Of a stretch of 38,072 bases of DNA, positions 9,170-19,709 are shown one piece after another. Position 1 is the first letter of the stretch. Each line of letters opens with the position of its first letter. A program made the translations under genes and the position numbers. The notes beneath the pieces are model-generated. The model had not been told where the DNA came from, did no database searches, and saw only the letters and a list, made by a program, of their open reading frames with translations. Origin of the DNA: Burkholderia sp. Bp8992 (GTDB lineage: Bacteria > Pseudomonadota > Gammaproteobacteria > Burkholderiales > Burkholderiaceae); assembly GCF_003853705.1 (NCBI RefSeq), contig NZ_QTQI01000047.1:1-38072 (forward strand), read 5' to 3'.

Positions 9170-9640
9170 TCACTCGGACGCGGGCTTCGACGCACGGCGC
9201 GCGATTTCCCGGACTGCCCTGTCGAGCAGTTCGCGGATCTCGGCCGCGCACATCGCCGCGAGCGGGGCGGAAGCCGCGCTCGGCAGCGCTTTCTTGTCGA
9301 AGCGCGTGTGCTGCCGCAGCAGCAGGTCGTAACCGGCGAATTCGGCGCGGCGCAGGCGAAACTGATCGCGCGCCAGCCGCTTCACGAGATTACGTGTTAC
9401 TGCACGCGGCGCATACTTCTTGCCGACGACAAGCCCCAGACGCGCGGGCTGACCGGTCGGCTTGCCGTAAATCACGAAGTGCGCGGAGCGCCGCCAGGGA
9501 CGCAAACGAAAAACGGATGAAAATTCATCCGTTTTCAGAAGTCGCGCAGCTTTCGGGAAGGCGGCTTTCGTCTGCGACGGATTCACACCCGGCTCGACGG
9601 TACCTTCCGCAGGACTGCGGACGGCGGACACAGCGCGCAA
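9170..9640 (-). CDS. rnpA: ribonuclease P protein component
   Basis: The protein subunit of RNase P, which removes 5' leaders from pre-tRNAs together with the catalytic RNA. Family hallmarks are [38 protein letters not shown] (RNR-type motif) and RFDKKALPS. There is no ATG: the frame opens with TTG at 9640, six bases after the rpmH stop, preceded directly by AAGGCAGG; a GTG at 9631 has better spacing from the same site, giving 153 rather than 156 residues. I keep the outer limit. The first 25 residues are not conserved in the family. Confidence 0.94.
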   Translation of the reverse strand: MRAVSAVRSPAEGTVEPGVNPSQTKAAFPKAARLLKTDEFSSVFRLRPWRRSAHFVIYGKPTGQPARLGLVVGKKYAPRAVTRNLVKRLARDQFRLRRAEFAGYDLLLRQHTRFDKKALPSAASAPLAAMCAAEIRELLDRAVREIARRASKPASE

Positions 9641-9646
9641 CCTGCC

Positions 9647-9781
9647 TTAGATGGCGAGGCGCTTGCGGCCCTTCGCGCGGCGAGCGTTGATGACCTTGCG
9701 GCCACCTGCCGTCTTCATGCGGACACGGAAGCCATGGGTGCGCTTGCGGCGCGTCACGGACGGTTGGTAAGTACGTTTCAT
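9647..9781 (-). CDS. rpmH: 50S ribosomal protein L34
   Basis: 44 residues, very basic, starting [18 protein letters not shown] and ending GRKRLAI, a standard L34. It is the first gene of the leftward operon rpmH-rnpA-yidD-yidC and is preceded by a clear sigma-70 promoter at 9894-9923. Confidence 0.98.
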
Positions 9782-9893
9782 GATGTTCTCACTTGTTCGA
9801 GAATGTCGAAATTCAGGGGACCGCGTGCCCTACCGGAGGCATTCGGGCGAACGCAATCGCCGGGAATACAGGATTGGTTTTCGCGGAACCCGC

Positions 9894-9923
9894 TATTTAA
9901 ACCGTTTTTCCGTTGACGGTCAA
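9894..9923 (-). promoter_or_regulatory. rpmH operon promoter
   Basis: On the minus strand a -35 TTGACC (9918-9923) is followed after 18 bases by a -10 TAAATA (9894-9899). The spacer is A/T-rich. The transcript would start about 120 bases before rpmH. The -35 lies inside the short palindrome TTGACGGTCAA. Confidence 0.65.
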
Positions 9924-9989
9924 TACTTTAGGAGTCGATCGCCTGTGCGCGCCCCGCGCGATCCGGCCCCGCGCCCCACAATCACAGCC

Positions 9990-9998
9990 TGTGGATAA
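9990..9998 (-). promoter_or_regulatory. DnaA box
   Basis: TGTGGATAA is the exact reverse complement of the consensus TTATCCACA. It is about 200 bases upstream of dnaA and just before the likely dnaA promoter. Confidence 0.8.
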
Positions 9999-10200
9999 GT
10001 CCCGCTGTGGCCGCGTTTGGCGTTAGAATCTCGCCTTATCTCCAAGAATCCCGCACGCCGCTTCGGCTCGCGCCTGCCTCTCCACGACTGTGACGCAGGC
10101 GTCCGAGGCACGCTCGCACGACCGCTTCGGGCCTTGTTGCGCAACCGCGACAAGGGCGCCGGCGAGCCGCGCTGTGCACGCAAAAAACGACAGTTACTTG

Positions 10201-11784
10201 ATGAACGATTTCTGGCAACACTGTTCCGCACTGCTGGAGCGCGAGCTGACGCCCCAGCAGTACGTGACGTGGATCAAACCCTTGGCCCCGGTGGCCTTCG
10301 ATGCGTCGGCGAACACGCTGTCCATCGCCGCGCCGAACCGCTTCAAGCTGGACTGGGTCAAGAGCCAGTTTTCGGGCCGGATCTCCGATCTGGCCCGTGA
10401 ATTCTGGAACACGCCGATCGAAGTCCAGTTCGTCCTCGATCCCAAGGCCGGCATGCGCAGCGCAGCGCCCGCGACCGGCGCCGCGCCGGCTGCCCCGCGC
10501 GCGCCGCTGGCGCCGAGCGGCCCGGCCGCGACGGTCGCCGCGATCGCCGCCAACCTCGCCGCGAATGCCGCTGCTGCGCCCAGCGCGCCGGCCGACGTGC
10601 CGATGACGCCGTCGGCCGCCGCCGCGCATCACCTGAACGCCGACGACGCCGACATCGACCTGCCGAGCCTGCCCGCGCACGAAGCGGCGGCCGGCCGCCG
10701 CACGTGGCGTCCGGGCCCGGGCGCCGCACCCGCGAACGGCGGCGAAGCCGATTCGATGTACGAACGTTCGAAGCTGAACCCCGTGCTCACGTTCGACAAC
10801 TTCGTGACCGGCAAGGCGAACCAGCTCGCGCGCGCTGCCGCGATCCAGGTCGCGGACAACCCCGGCATCTCGTACAACCCGCTGTTCCTGTACGGCGGCG
10901 TCGGCCTCGGCAAGACCCACCTGATCCACGCGATCGGCAACCAGCTGCTGCTCGACAAGGCCGGCGCGCGGATCCGCTACATCCACGCCGAGCAATATGT
11001 GTCGGACGTGGTGAAGGCGTACCAGCGCAAGGCGTTCGACGATTTCAAGCGCTACTACCATTCGCTCGACCTGCTGCTAATCGACGATATCCAGTTCTTC
11101 TCCGGCAAGTCGCGCACGCAAGAGGAATTCTTCTACGCGTTCGAGGCGCTGGTCGCGAACAAGGCGCAGGTGATCATCACCAGCGACACGTATCCGAAGG
11201 AAATCTCGGGCATCGACGATCGCCTGATCTCGCGCTTCGACTCGGGCCTCACCGTCGCGATCGAGCCGCCCGAGCTCGAGATGCGCGTCGCGATCCTGAT
11301 GCGCAAGGCGCAGTCGGAAGGCGTGAACCTGTCGGAAGACGTCGCGTTCTTCGTCGCGAAGCACCTGCGCTCCAACGTGCGCGAACTCGAAGGCGCGCTG
11401 CGCAAGATCCTCGCGTATTCGAAGTTCCATGGCCGCGAGATCTCGATCGAGCTGACCAAGGAAGCGCTGAAGGACCTGCTGACCGTGCAGAACCGGCAGA
11501 TTTCGGTCGAGAACATCCAGAAGACCGTCGCGGACTTCTACAACATCAAGGTCGCCGACATGTATTCGAAGAAGCGCCCCGCGAACATCGCGCGGCCGCG
11601 GCAGATTGCGATGTACCTGGCGAAGGAACTCACGCAGAAGAGCCTGCCGGAAATCGGCGAGCTGTTCGGCGGGCGCGATCACACCACCGTGCTGCACGCG
11701 GTGCGCAAGATCGCCGACGAGCGCAGCAAGGACGCGCAGCTCAACCACGAGCTGCACGTGCTGGAACAGACGCTGAAGGGTTGA
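10201..11784 (+). CDS. dnaA: chromosomal replication initiator DnaA
   Basis: 527 residues from the ATG at 10201 ([17 protein letters not shown]); upstream in-frame codons are not conserved. Domain I covers about 1-85. Domain II (about 86-190) is an unusually long Ala/Pro-rich linker, typical of Burkholderia. The AAA+ domain III has Walker A GGVGLGKT (232-239), Walker [10 protein letters not shown] and the sensor/arginine region DDRLISRF. The DNA-binding domain IV ends with [15 protein letters not shown], the DnaA-box signature. DnaA opens the origin and is followed by dnaN and gyrB on the same strand. Confidence 0.98.
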   Translation: MNDFWQHCSALLERELTPQQYVTWIKPLAPVAFDASANTLSIAAPNRFKLDWVKSQFSGRISDLAREFWNTPIEVQFVLDPKAGMRSAAPATGAAPAAPRAPLAPSGPAATVAAIAANLAANAAAAPSAPADVPMTPSAAAAHHLNADDADIDLPSLPAHEAAAGRRTWRPGPGAAPANGGEADSMYERSKLNPVLTFDNFVTGKANQLARAAAIQVADNPGISYNPLFLYGGVGLGKTHLIHAIGNQLLLDKAGARIRYIHAEQYVSDVVKAYQRKAFDDFKRYYHSLDLLLIDDIQFFSGKSRTQEEFFYAFEALVANKAQVIITSDTYPKEISGIDDRLISRFDSGLTVAIEPPELEMRVAILMRKAQSEGVNLSEDVAFFVAKHLRSNVRELEGALRKILAYSKFHGREISIELTKEALKDLLTVQNRQISVENIQKTVADFYNIKVADMYSKKRPANIARPRQIAMYLAKELTQKSLPEIGELFGGRDHTTVLHAVRKIADERSKDAQLNHELHVLEQTLKG

Positions 11785-11830
11785 GCGCGCGCACCGCGCT
11801 TGATAATTCGGCCTCCGCCCCAATTTAAGG

Positions 11831-11873
11831 GGGGCGGTTCGGTTTTGAGGCACAATACTGGTTTGACCGCCCC
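11831..11873. promoter_or_regulatory. inverted repeat upstream of dnaN
   Basis: GGGGCGGT (11831-11838) and ACCGCCCC (11866-11873) form a perfect 8-bp inverted repeat with a 27-base loop, in the 170-base dnaA-dnaN gap. It lacks a T-run, so it is not a simple terminator. It could be a transcript stem in the dnaN leader or a protein-binding site near the dnaN promoter. Confidence 0.35.
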
Positions 11874-11954
11874 GGTGGTGGCGGGCCAAGAGCCCGGCTG
11901 GCGGGGCGCTGCGAGGCTGCTGCGCTGCAGGCCGTTACTCAACGAAGGAACTCT

Positions 11955-13061
11955 ATGCAACTGGTCAAGACCGAACGAGACACCCTCCTCAGGCCGCTGC
12001 AAACGGTCAGCGGCATCGTCGAACGCCGCCATACGTTGCCGATCCTCGCCAACCTGCTGATCACCAAGAACGGCCCGGACGTTTCATTCCTGTCGACCGA
12101 CCTGGAGCTGCAGATCACCACGCGCGCCGATTTCGGCGTCGGCGGCGACCAGATCGCGACCACCGTCGCAGCCCGCAAGCTGCTCGACATCCTGCGCGCG
12201 ATGCCTGACGGCCAGGTCACGCTGTCGCTCGCCGACAAGCGCCTCACCGTTCAATCGGGCAAGAGCCGCTTCGCCCTGCAGACGCTGGCGGCCGACGAGT
12301 TCCCGACCGTCGCGCAGGCGAAGGATTTCGGCGCCACGCTCACCGTCCCGCAGAAGTCGTTCCGCCAGTTGCTCGGCATGGTGCACTTCGCGATGGCGCA
12401 GCAGGACATCCGCTACTACCTGAACGGCATGCTGCTCGTCGTCGACGGCGACCAGCTGATGGCCGTGGCCACCGACGGCCACCGCCTCGCGTTCTCGTCG
12501 ATGAAGCTCGAAGGCGGCACGTTCGGCCGCCAGGAAGTCATCGTGCCGCGCAAGACGATTCTCGAGCTGCAGCGCCTGCTCGAAGACATCGACGACACCG
12601 TCACCATCGACATCGCGCAAACCCAGGCCAAGTTCACGTTCGGCCAGGTCGAGCTCGTGTCGAAACTCGTCGAAGGCAAGTTCCCCGACTTCCAGCGCGT
12701 GATCCCGAAGGCGCACAAGAACACGTTCGAGATCGGCCGTGAAGAACTGCAGCGTTCGCTGCAGCGCGCGGCGATCCTGACCTCGGACAAGTTCAAGGGC
12801 GTGCGCTGCATCATCGCGCCGGGCCAGCTGAAGATCATGTCGACCAACGCCGATCAGGAAGAGGCGCAGGAAGAACTCGAGATCGCCTACCAGGGCGATA
12901 CCGTCGACATCGGCTTCAACGTCACGTATCTGCTCGACGTGCTCGCGAACCTGAAGGTCGACACCGTGCAGGTGAGCCTCGGCGACGCCAGCTCGAGCGC
13001 GCTGATTACCGTGCCCGAGAACGACGAGTTCAAGTATGTCGTGATGCCGATGCGCATCTGA
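11955..13061 (+). CDS. dnaN: DNA polymerase III subunit beta (sliding clamp)
   Basis: 368 residues, full length. The start MQLVKTERDTLLRPLQTVSG and end KYVVMPMRI match the family; the C-terminal MPMRI-type segment forms part of the hydrophobic partner-binding pocket. DnaN encircles DNA as a dimer and tethers replicative polymerase and other proteins. The ATG has a GAAGGAA site upstream. The product of the second gene of the dnaA-dnaN-gyrB group, it also receives its own leader (11785-11954). Confidence 0.98.
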   Translation: MQLVKTERDTLLRPLQTVSGIVERRHTLPILANLLITKNGPDVSFLSTDLELQITTRADFGVGGDQIATTVAARKLLDILRAMPDGQVTLSLADKRLTVQSGKSRFALQTLAADEFPTVAQAKDFGATLTVPQKSFRQLLGMVHFAMAQQDIRYYLNGMLLVVDGDQLMAVATDGHRLAFSSMKLEGGTFGRQEVIVPRKTILELQRLLEDIDDTVTIDIAQTQAKFTFGQVELVSKLVEGKFPDFQRVIPKAHKNTFEIGREELQRSLQRAAILTSDKFKGVRCIIAPGQLKIMSTNADQEEAQEELEIAYQGDTVDIGFNVTYLLDVLANLKVDTVQVSLGDASSSALITVPENDEFKYVVMPMRI

Positions 13062-13084
13062 CGCGCACGACATCAAGACACACA

Positions 13085-13115
13085 CCAGGGGGCGGCAAGC
13101 CCCTTTGGCGTTTTT
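13085..13115 (+). terminator. possible weak terminator after dnaN
   Basis: CCAGGGG pairs imperfectly with CCCCTTTGG, and five T residues follow at 13111-13115. It lies 24 bases after the dnaN stop. Confidence 0.45.
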
Positions 13116-13226
13116 ATGGCGAACCGACAACCCGTCCCTTTGGTGCCCTAACGGCGCCTAGGACGGGCCAGGAAAACTGGAGCGGCCCGGCGTTTTCGCA
13201 AGAAAGCGCACCGCGCCGCCGCTTGA

Positions 13227-15728
<2,502 letters not shown>

Positions 15729-15805
15729 CGCAGTGCCAGCTGTCGAATGTCACTATAAGTGAAAAAATCGACACAAAAGCTGAAAATTGAAGACGCATTT
15801 GGTGA

Positions 15806-15840
15806 AAATTTCCGAAGAAATTTGGCGCGTGTTCTGCGCC
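15806..15840. repeat. two adjacent short inverted repeats after gyrB
   Basis: AAATTTC / GAAATTT (7 bp arms, 4-base loop, 15806-15823) is followed directly by GGCGC / GCGCC (15824-15840, 7-base loop). Neither is followed by a T-run. They lie about 80 bases after the gyrB stop in an A/T-rich stretch. Confidence 0.5.
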
Positions 15841-15868
15841 GTTCCTAGCGGAAATTTTTAAAGGCAAG

Positions 15869-15971
15869 TGCAAAGCCATAGCGTTGGAGCTCGGCTTTGC
15901 AGTACCAAGTTGACGGGTTTGCCCCCTCTGCTTCCCGACAACCGTTCGAATTCCGTTGCATTCGCAAACCC
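15869..15971 (+). other. nested inverted repeats, possible structured RNA
   Basis: TGCAAAGCC (15869-15877) pairs with GGCTTTGCA (15893-15901), a perfect 9-bp stem with a 15-base loop. Next, GGGTTTGC (15915-15922) pairs with GCAAACCC (15964-15971), enclosing a smaller CAAC/GTTG stem (15939-15958) around TTCGAA. The second arm overlaps the left arm of the terminator at 15966-16000, so the two structures exclude each other. No convincing ORF covers this stretch. Either a leader/attenuator, a small RNA or the gyrB 3' UTR is possible. Confidence 0.4.
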
Positions 15972-16000
15972 CGCTTTCCGTATGGTTCGCGGGGTTTTTT
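15966..16000 (+). terminator. intrinsic terminator
   Basis: AAACCCCGC (15966-15974) and GCGGGGTTT (15989-15997), 14-base loop, followed by T residues to 16000. It may end gyrB transcription or the structured region before it. From 16001 to 16332 I see no gene or clear promoter. Confidence 0.75.
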
Positions 16001-16332
16001 ATTTGCTTTTCTGGATTTTGGTTTCCCTTGACAGCCGAGCGAATTCGGCCACGCTTTCCTACTCGCCAGGGATTTATGCTCCCTTGTCACGAAAGTTGGC
16101 CCATACGCCTTGGCTTTGTCGACGAAAGCTATCGCGAGGGATTTGTAACATTGGACACCACGAGGACGCAGAAGAAAAACGTCCGGGCAACCAGTCGTGC
16201 TCACGCGGGTGATAGGTGGCTCAAATTTCTTTGAATCGACGGAAGAGCCCTTTCCTCTCGCTAGTCCCGCGCGTAGTTAGCGAGCCAAATACAACAACTC
16301 GCCGGTTAAGCGCATGAGAGGTCCGGATAGGC

Positions 16333-16361
16333 ATGCAGTGCAAAATGCAGTACATTTGCAC
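16333..16361 (+). promoter_or_regulatory. candidate operator of the restriction-modification operon
   Basis: ATGCAGTGCA (16333-16342) and ATGCAGTACA (16345-16354) are direct repeats with a 12-base period. Overlapping them, GTGCAAAATG (16338-16347) and CATTTGCAC (16353-16361) form a near-perfect inverted repeat. The block ends 23 bases before the ribbon-helix-helix gene. Short direct repeats are the usual target of such proteins, so autoregulation of the operon is a fair inference. Confidence 0.5.
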
Positions 16362-16384
16362 GACATTGTTACTGAGGCGCCGCT

Positions 16385-16582
16385 ATGTCACGCCTGAAAG
16401 ACGAAACCCTTTCCATCCGCACTTCTGCCGACATCAAGCAATTGCTGCGCATGGCTGCTGCGCATGAGCGCAGGTCGGTGGCATCAATGATCGAGATTCT
16501 TGTGCTGGAGTATGCGCAGCAACACGGCTTGCACGCAGACGGTCCTAAGCACGCGTCACCCAAGAGAACACAGTCGAAATGA
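16385..16582 (+). CDS. ribbon-helix-helix protein, probable operon regulator
   Basis: 65 residues. A short strand (TLSIRTS, 9-15) is followed by a helix (ADIKQLLRMAAAHE), a turn and a second helix (SVASMIEILVLEYAQQHG), the Arc/MetJ-like ribbon-helix-helix fold that binds DNA as a dimer through the strand. The basic C-terminal tail is short. Its stop overlaps the ATG of the first hsdM (ATGA at 16579-16582), so it is translated as part of the operon. With the repeats just upstream it likely acts as a controller protein that times methylase and nuclease expression; this role is inferred. It could instead be the antitoxin half of a lost pair. Confidence 0.75.
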   Translation: MSRLKDETLSIRTSADIKQLLRMAAAHERRSVASMIEILVLEYAQQHGLHADGPKHASPKRTQSK

Positions 16583-18081
16583 ATCGTCCGTCGCCAACCG
16601 TCACCCTCGGCCAGCTCGAAGGCCACCTTTGGGAATCCGCCAACATCCTGCGCGGCCCCGTGGATGCGGCTGACTTCAAAACCTACATCTTCCCGTTGTT
16701 GTTCTTCAAGCGCGTCTGCGATGTCTGGGACGAGGAGTATCAGGAGATTGTTGAGGAGACTGGCGACGAGCAACTCGCCTGGTTCCCGGAATCGCACCGA
16801 TTTCAGATCCCGGAAGACTGCCACTGGAACGACGTCCGCACCAAAGCCAGCAACGTCGGGGCAGCGCTGCAACGCGCGATGCGCGAAATTGAGAAGTCCA
16901 ATCCAGACACGCTGTATGGCGTGTTCGGCGACGCGCAGTGGTCCAACAAGGAACGCCTGTCCGACGCGCTACTCAAGGATCTGATTGAGCATTTTTCGGC
17001 GCTGCCACTCGGCAACGACAACGTCAACTCAGACCTCCTCGGAGATGCCTACGAGTATCTGATCAAGAAGTTCGCGGACGCAACGAACAAGAAAGCGGGC
17101 GAGTTCTATACCCCGCGCAGCGTGGTACGGCTGATGATCGACATGCTAGACCCCAAGGAAGCCGAGACTATCTACGACCCGGCCTGCGGCACTGGCGGCA
17201 TGTTGCTGGCTGCCGTGCAGCACGTCAAAGAGATGCATGGCGACGTTAAACGCCTGTGGGGCAAGCTGTACGGGCAGGAAAAGAACCTCACCACTTCATC
17301 CATCGCGCGGATGAACCTGTTCCTACATGGCATTGAGGACTTCCAGGTAGTGCGCGGTGACACGCTGCGCAACCCAGCCTTCTTCGAGGGCGACCGGCTG
17401 GCCACCTTTGATTGCGTGATCGCAAATCCGCCGTTTTCGTTGGAAAAGTGGGGCGAGGACCTGTGGCTGAACGATCCCTTTGGCCGCAACTTTGCCGGTC
17501 TACCACCGTCATCCAGCGGGGACTTCGCTTGGGTGCAGCACATGGTCAAGTCGATGGCAGACGTGACCGGCCGGATGGCGGTGGTGCTACCCCAGGGTGC
17601 CCTGTTCCGCAAAGGTGTCGAAGGCAGCATCCGCCAAAAACTGCTGGAGTTGGATCTGATCGAGGCCGTGATTGGGCTCGGCCCCAATCTGTTCTACGGA
17701 ACAGGGCTCGCTGCATGCATCCTGGTACTGCGTAAGCGCAAACCGACCAAGCACAAGAAGAAGGTGCTGATCGCCGATGCCTCACGACTGTTCCGTCGGG
17801 GGCGTGCCCAAAACTATCTGGAGCCCGAGCACGCCGCCGGGATCCTGGGCTGGTATCGCGGCTTTGCCGACGTTCAGGACGCGGTTCGTGTGGTCATGCT
17901 CGACGAGATCAAGGCCGAGGGCTGGACCCTAAACATTTCGCGCTACGTCCTGCCACCACTGCAAGAAGACATCCCACCACTGCCTGACGCCATCGCGACA
18001 TTCAAGGATGCGCTTACCCGCTGTCGCGAGGCAGAAGAGCGGCTTGGGCAGATCATGACTGAAGGGGGATGGCTGCAATGA
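16579..18081 (+). CDS. hsdM: type I restriction-modification methylase subunit HsdM (first copy)
   Basis: 500 residues. HsdM methylates adenine N6 within a bipartite site chosen by HsdS. The N-terminal helical domain starts LGQLEGHLWESANILRG; the catalytic part follows AGEFYTPRSVVRLM. Motif I is DPACGTGG (200-207) for S-adenosylmethionine binding and motif IV is NPPF (283-286) for catalysis, so the enzyme looks active. The C-terminus carries a coiled helix (FKDALTRCREAEERLGQIM). It overlaps the ribbon-helix-helix gene upstream and the second hsdM downstream, both by ATGA. Compared with the second copy it is clearly related but distinct throughout. Confidence 0.93.
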   Translation: MNRPSPTVTLGQLEGHLWESANILRGPVDAADFKTYIFPLLFFKRVCDVWDEEYQEIVEETGDEQLAWFPESHRFQIPEDCHWNDVRTKASNVGAALQRAMREIEKSNPDTLYGVFGDAQWSNKERLSDALLKDLIEHFSALPLGNDNVNSDLLGDAYEYLIKKFADATNKKAGEFYTPRSVVRLMIDMLDPKEAETIYDPACGTGGMLLAAVQHVKEMHGDVKRLWGKLYGQEKNLTTSSIARMNLFLHGIEDFQVVRGDTLRNPAFFEGDRLATFDCVIANPPFSLEKWGEDLWLNDPFGRNFAGLPPSSSGDFAWVQHMVKSMADVTGRMAVVLPQGALFRKGVEGSIRQKLLELDLIEAVIGLGPNLFYGTGLAACILVLRKRKPTKHKKKVLIADASRLFRRGRAQNYLEPEHAAGILGWYRGFADVQDAVRVVMLDEIKAEGWTLNISRYVLPPLQEDIPPLPDAIATFKDALTRCREAEERLGQIMTEGGWLQ

Positions 18082-19709
18082 CTTCAGACCGCGCCTTCAA
18101 GGACAACAAGATCTTCACTGAAGAGATGGCGGACGCTGCGCGTGCGCGACTGAAGGAAAAGTTTGCCCAAATGGCACAAGATAAAACTGGTAGCCCTAAG
18201 CGCATCAGCCAACGAGAGCTGGAAAGCTACCTGTGGGGCGCTGCCGTGCTTCTGCGCGGCCTCATCGACGCAGGTGACTACAAGCAGTTCATCTTCCCGT
18301 TGCTGTTCTACAAGCGCGTGTCGGATGTCTGGGACGAGGAATACCAAGTGGCGCTGGTCAACTCGGACGGCGATCTTTCCTACGCGCAGTTTAGCGAGAA
18401 CCACCGCTTCCAGATCCCTGCGGGTGCGCATTGGAATGACATGCGACAGACCCCGAAGAACGTCGGCGCAGCCATTCAGAAGGCCATGCGCGCCATCGAG
18501 ACGGCCAACCCGGATCTGCTCGATGGCATCTTCGGCGATGCCCCCTGGACCAACCGCGAGCGCCTACCCGACGAAACGCTGAAGAACCTGATCGAGCACT
18601 TCTCGACCCAAACGCTGTCGGTGGCCAATGTCCCCGAGGACGAGCTGGGCAACGCCTACGAATACCTGATCAAGAAGTTCGCGGACGACTCCGGCCATAC
18701 GGCCGCCGAGTTTTACACCAACCGCACCGTTGTCCACCTGATGACGCAACTCCTGGCGCCGCAGGCGGGCGAGTCGATCTACGACCCCACGTGCGGCACA
18801 GGCGGCATGTTGATCTCAGCGCTGGACGAAGTGAAGCGCTCCGGCGGCGAATACCGCACGCTCAAGCTGTACGGGCAGGAGCGCAACTTGATCACCTCAT
18901 CCATCGCCCGCATGAACTTGTTCCTGCACGGAGTGGAGGACTTCGAGATCATCCGGGGCGACACCCTGGCCGCCCCCAAGCACATCGAGGGTGATCGTCT
19001 ACGCGAGTTTGATGTGATCCTGGCCAACCCGCCGTACTCCATCAAGCAGTGGAACCGCGAGGGTTGGAGTAGTGACAAGTGGGGCCGCAACTTGCTGGGC
19101 ACGCCGCCGCAGGGCCGCGCCGACTATGCGTTCCAGCAGCACATCCTGACCAGCCTCACGGCCAAGGGCCGCTGTGCTGTGCTCTGGCCACATGGCGTAT
19201 TGTTCCGCAACGAGGAACAGGCGATGCGCGCCAAGATGGTCGAACAGGATTGGGTCGAGGCCGTCATCGGCCTGGGGCCGAACCTGTTCTACAACTCTCC
19301 GATGGAATCGTGCATCGTCATTTGCAACCGCAAGAAGACAGCAGCACGGAAAGGCAAAGTGATCTTCGTCGATGCGGTGAACGAGGTTACCCGCGAGCGA
19401 GCACAGAGCTTCCTCAAGCCCGAGCACCAGGAGCGCATCCTGGCCGCCTACAAGACGTTTGTGGATGTACCCGGTTTCGCCAAGGTCGCCACCTTGACCG
19501 AGATCCGTGTGAACGGCGGCAACCTGTCGATCCCACTATACGTGAAGCGTATCGCTGCAACTGTCGCCACTGACGGGAATAGCGGCGCGATATCGCTGCG
19601 CTCGTCCTGGGAGCAGTGGCAAAACGAAGGCCGCGCCTTCTGGCAGCAGATGGACGCGCTGGTGGAAACGCTGGATGGACTGATCATGGAGGACATCGAG
19701 CGTGTCTGA
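18078..19709 (+). CDS. hsdM: type I restriction-modification methylase subunit HsdM (second copy)
   Basis: 543 residues from the ATG at 18078, which overlaps the previous stop and has GAAGGGGG at a good distance; an ATG at 18069 sits right against that site. It shares the HsdM plan: SQRELESYLWGAAVLLRG, AAEFYTNRTVVHLM, motif I DPTCGTGG (from about 236) and motif IV NPPY (317-320). Both motifs are intact, so this is not a decayed duplicate. It has a longer N-terminus of about 45 residues and a longer C-terminal helix. It is followed by hsdS with an 8-base overlap. Two M genes for one S gene is not the standard operon and may give a hetero-M complex. Confidence 0.93.
   Translation: MTSDRAFKDNKIFTEEMADAARARLKEKFAQMAQDKTGSPKRISQRELESYLWGAAVLLRGLIDAGDYKQFIFPLLFYKRVSDVWDEEYQVALVNSDGDLSYAQFSENHRFQIPAGAHWNDMRQTPKNVGAAIQKAMRAIETANPDLLDGIFGDAPWTNRERLPDETLKNLIEHFSTQTLSVANVPEDELGNAYEYLIKKFADDSGHTAAEFYTNRTVVHLMTQLLAPQAGESIYDPTCGTGGMLISALDEVKRSGGEYRTLKLYGQERNLITSSIARMNLFLHGVEDFEIIRGDTLAAPKHIEGDRLREFDVILANPPYSIKQWNREGWSSDKWGRNLLGTPPQGRADYAFQQHILTSLTAKGRCAVLWPHGVLFRNEEQAMRAKMVEQDWVEAVIGLGPNLFYNSPMESCIVICNRKKTAARKGKVIFVDAVNEVTRERAQSFLKPEHQERILAAYKTFVDVPGFAKVATLTEIRVNGGNLSIPLYVKRIAATVATDGNSGAISLRSSWEQWQNEGRAFWQQMDALVETLDGLIMEDIERV

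Larger units (their letters stand above)
9782..10200. other. rpmH-dnaA intergenic region, probable part of oriC
   Basis: The 419-base gap where leading-strand genes diverge (rpmH operon left, dnaA-dnaN-gyrB right), the classical position of the chromosome origin or the dnaA control region. It holds a perfect DnaA box, TGTGGATAA, at 9990-9998 and a weak one, TTATCTCCA, at 10036-10044. An A/T-rich stretch lies near 9885-9930 in otherwise GC-rich DNA. A TAGAAT-like -10 for dnaA may sit at 10024-10029, close to the DnaA box, consistent with autorepression. Only one perfect box is visible, so this may be the dnaA regulatory part rather than the complete origin. Confidence 0.6.

Noticed and set aside
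10704-11828. Second plus-strand frame of 374 codons within dnaA
   Set aside because: Out-of-frame shadow of dnaA, Arg-rich.
15910-15975. Possible tRNA 3' end or attachment site (TTCGAAT, CTCTGCTTCC)
   Set aside because: No cloverleaf can be closed, no CCA end, and no matching direct repeat was found at the right side of the island.
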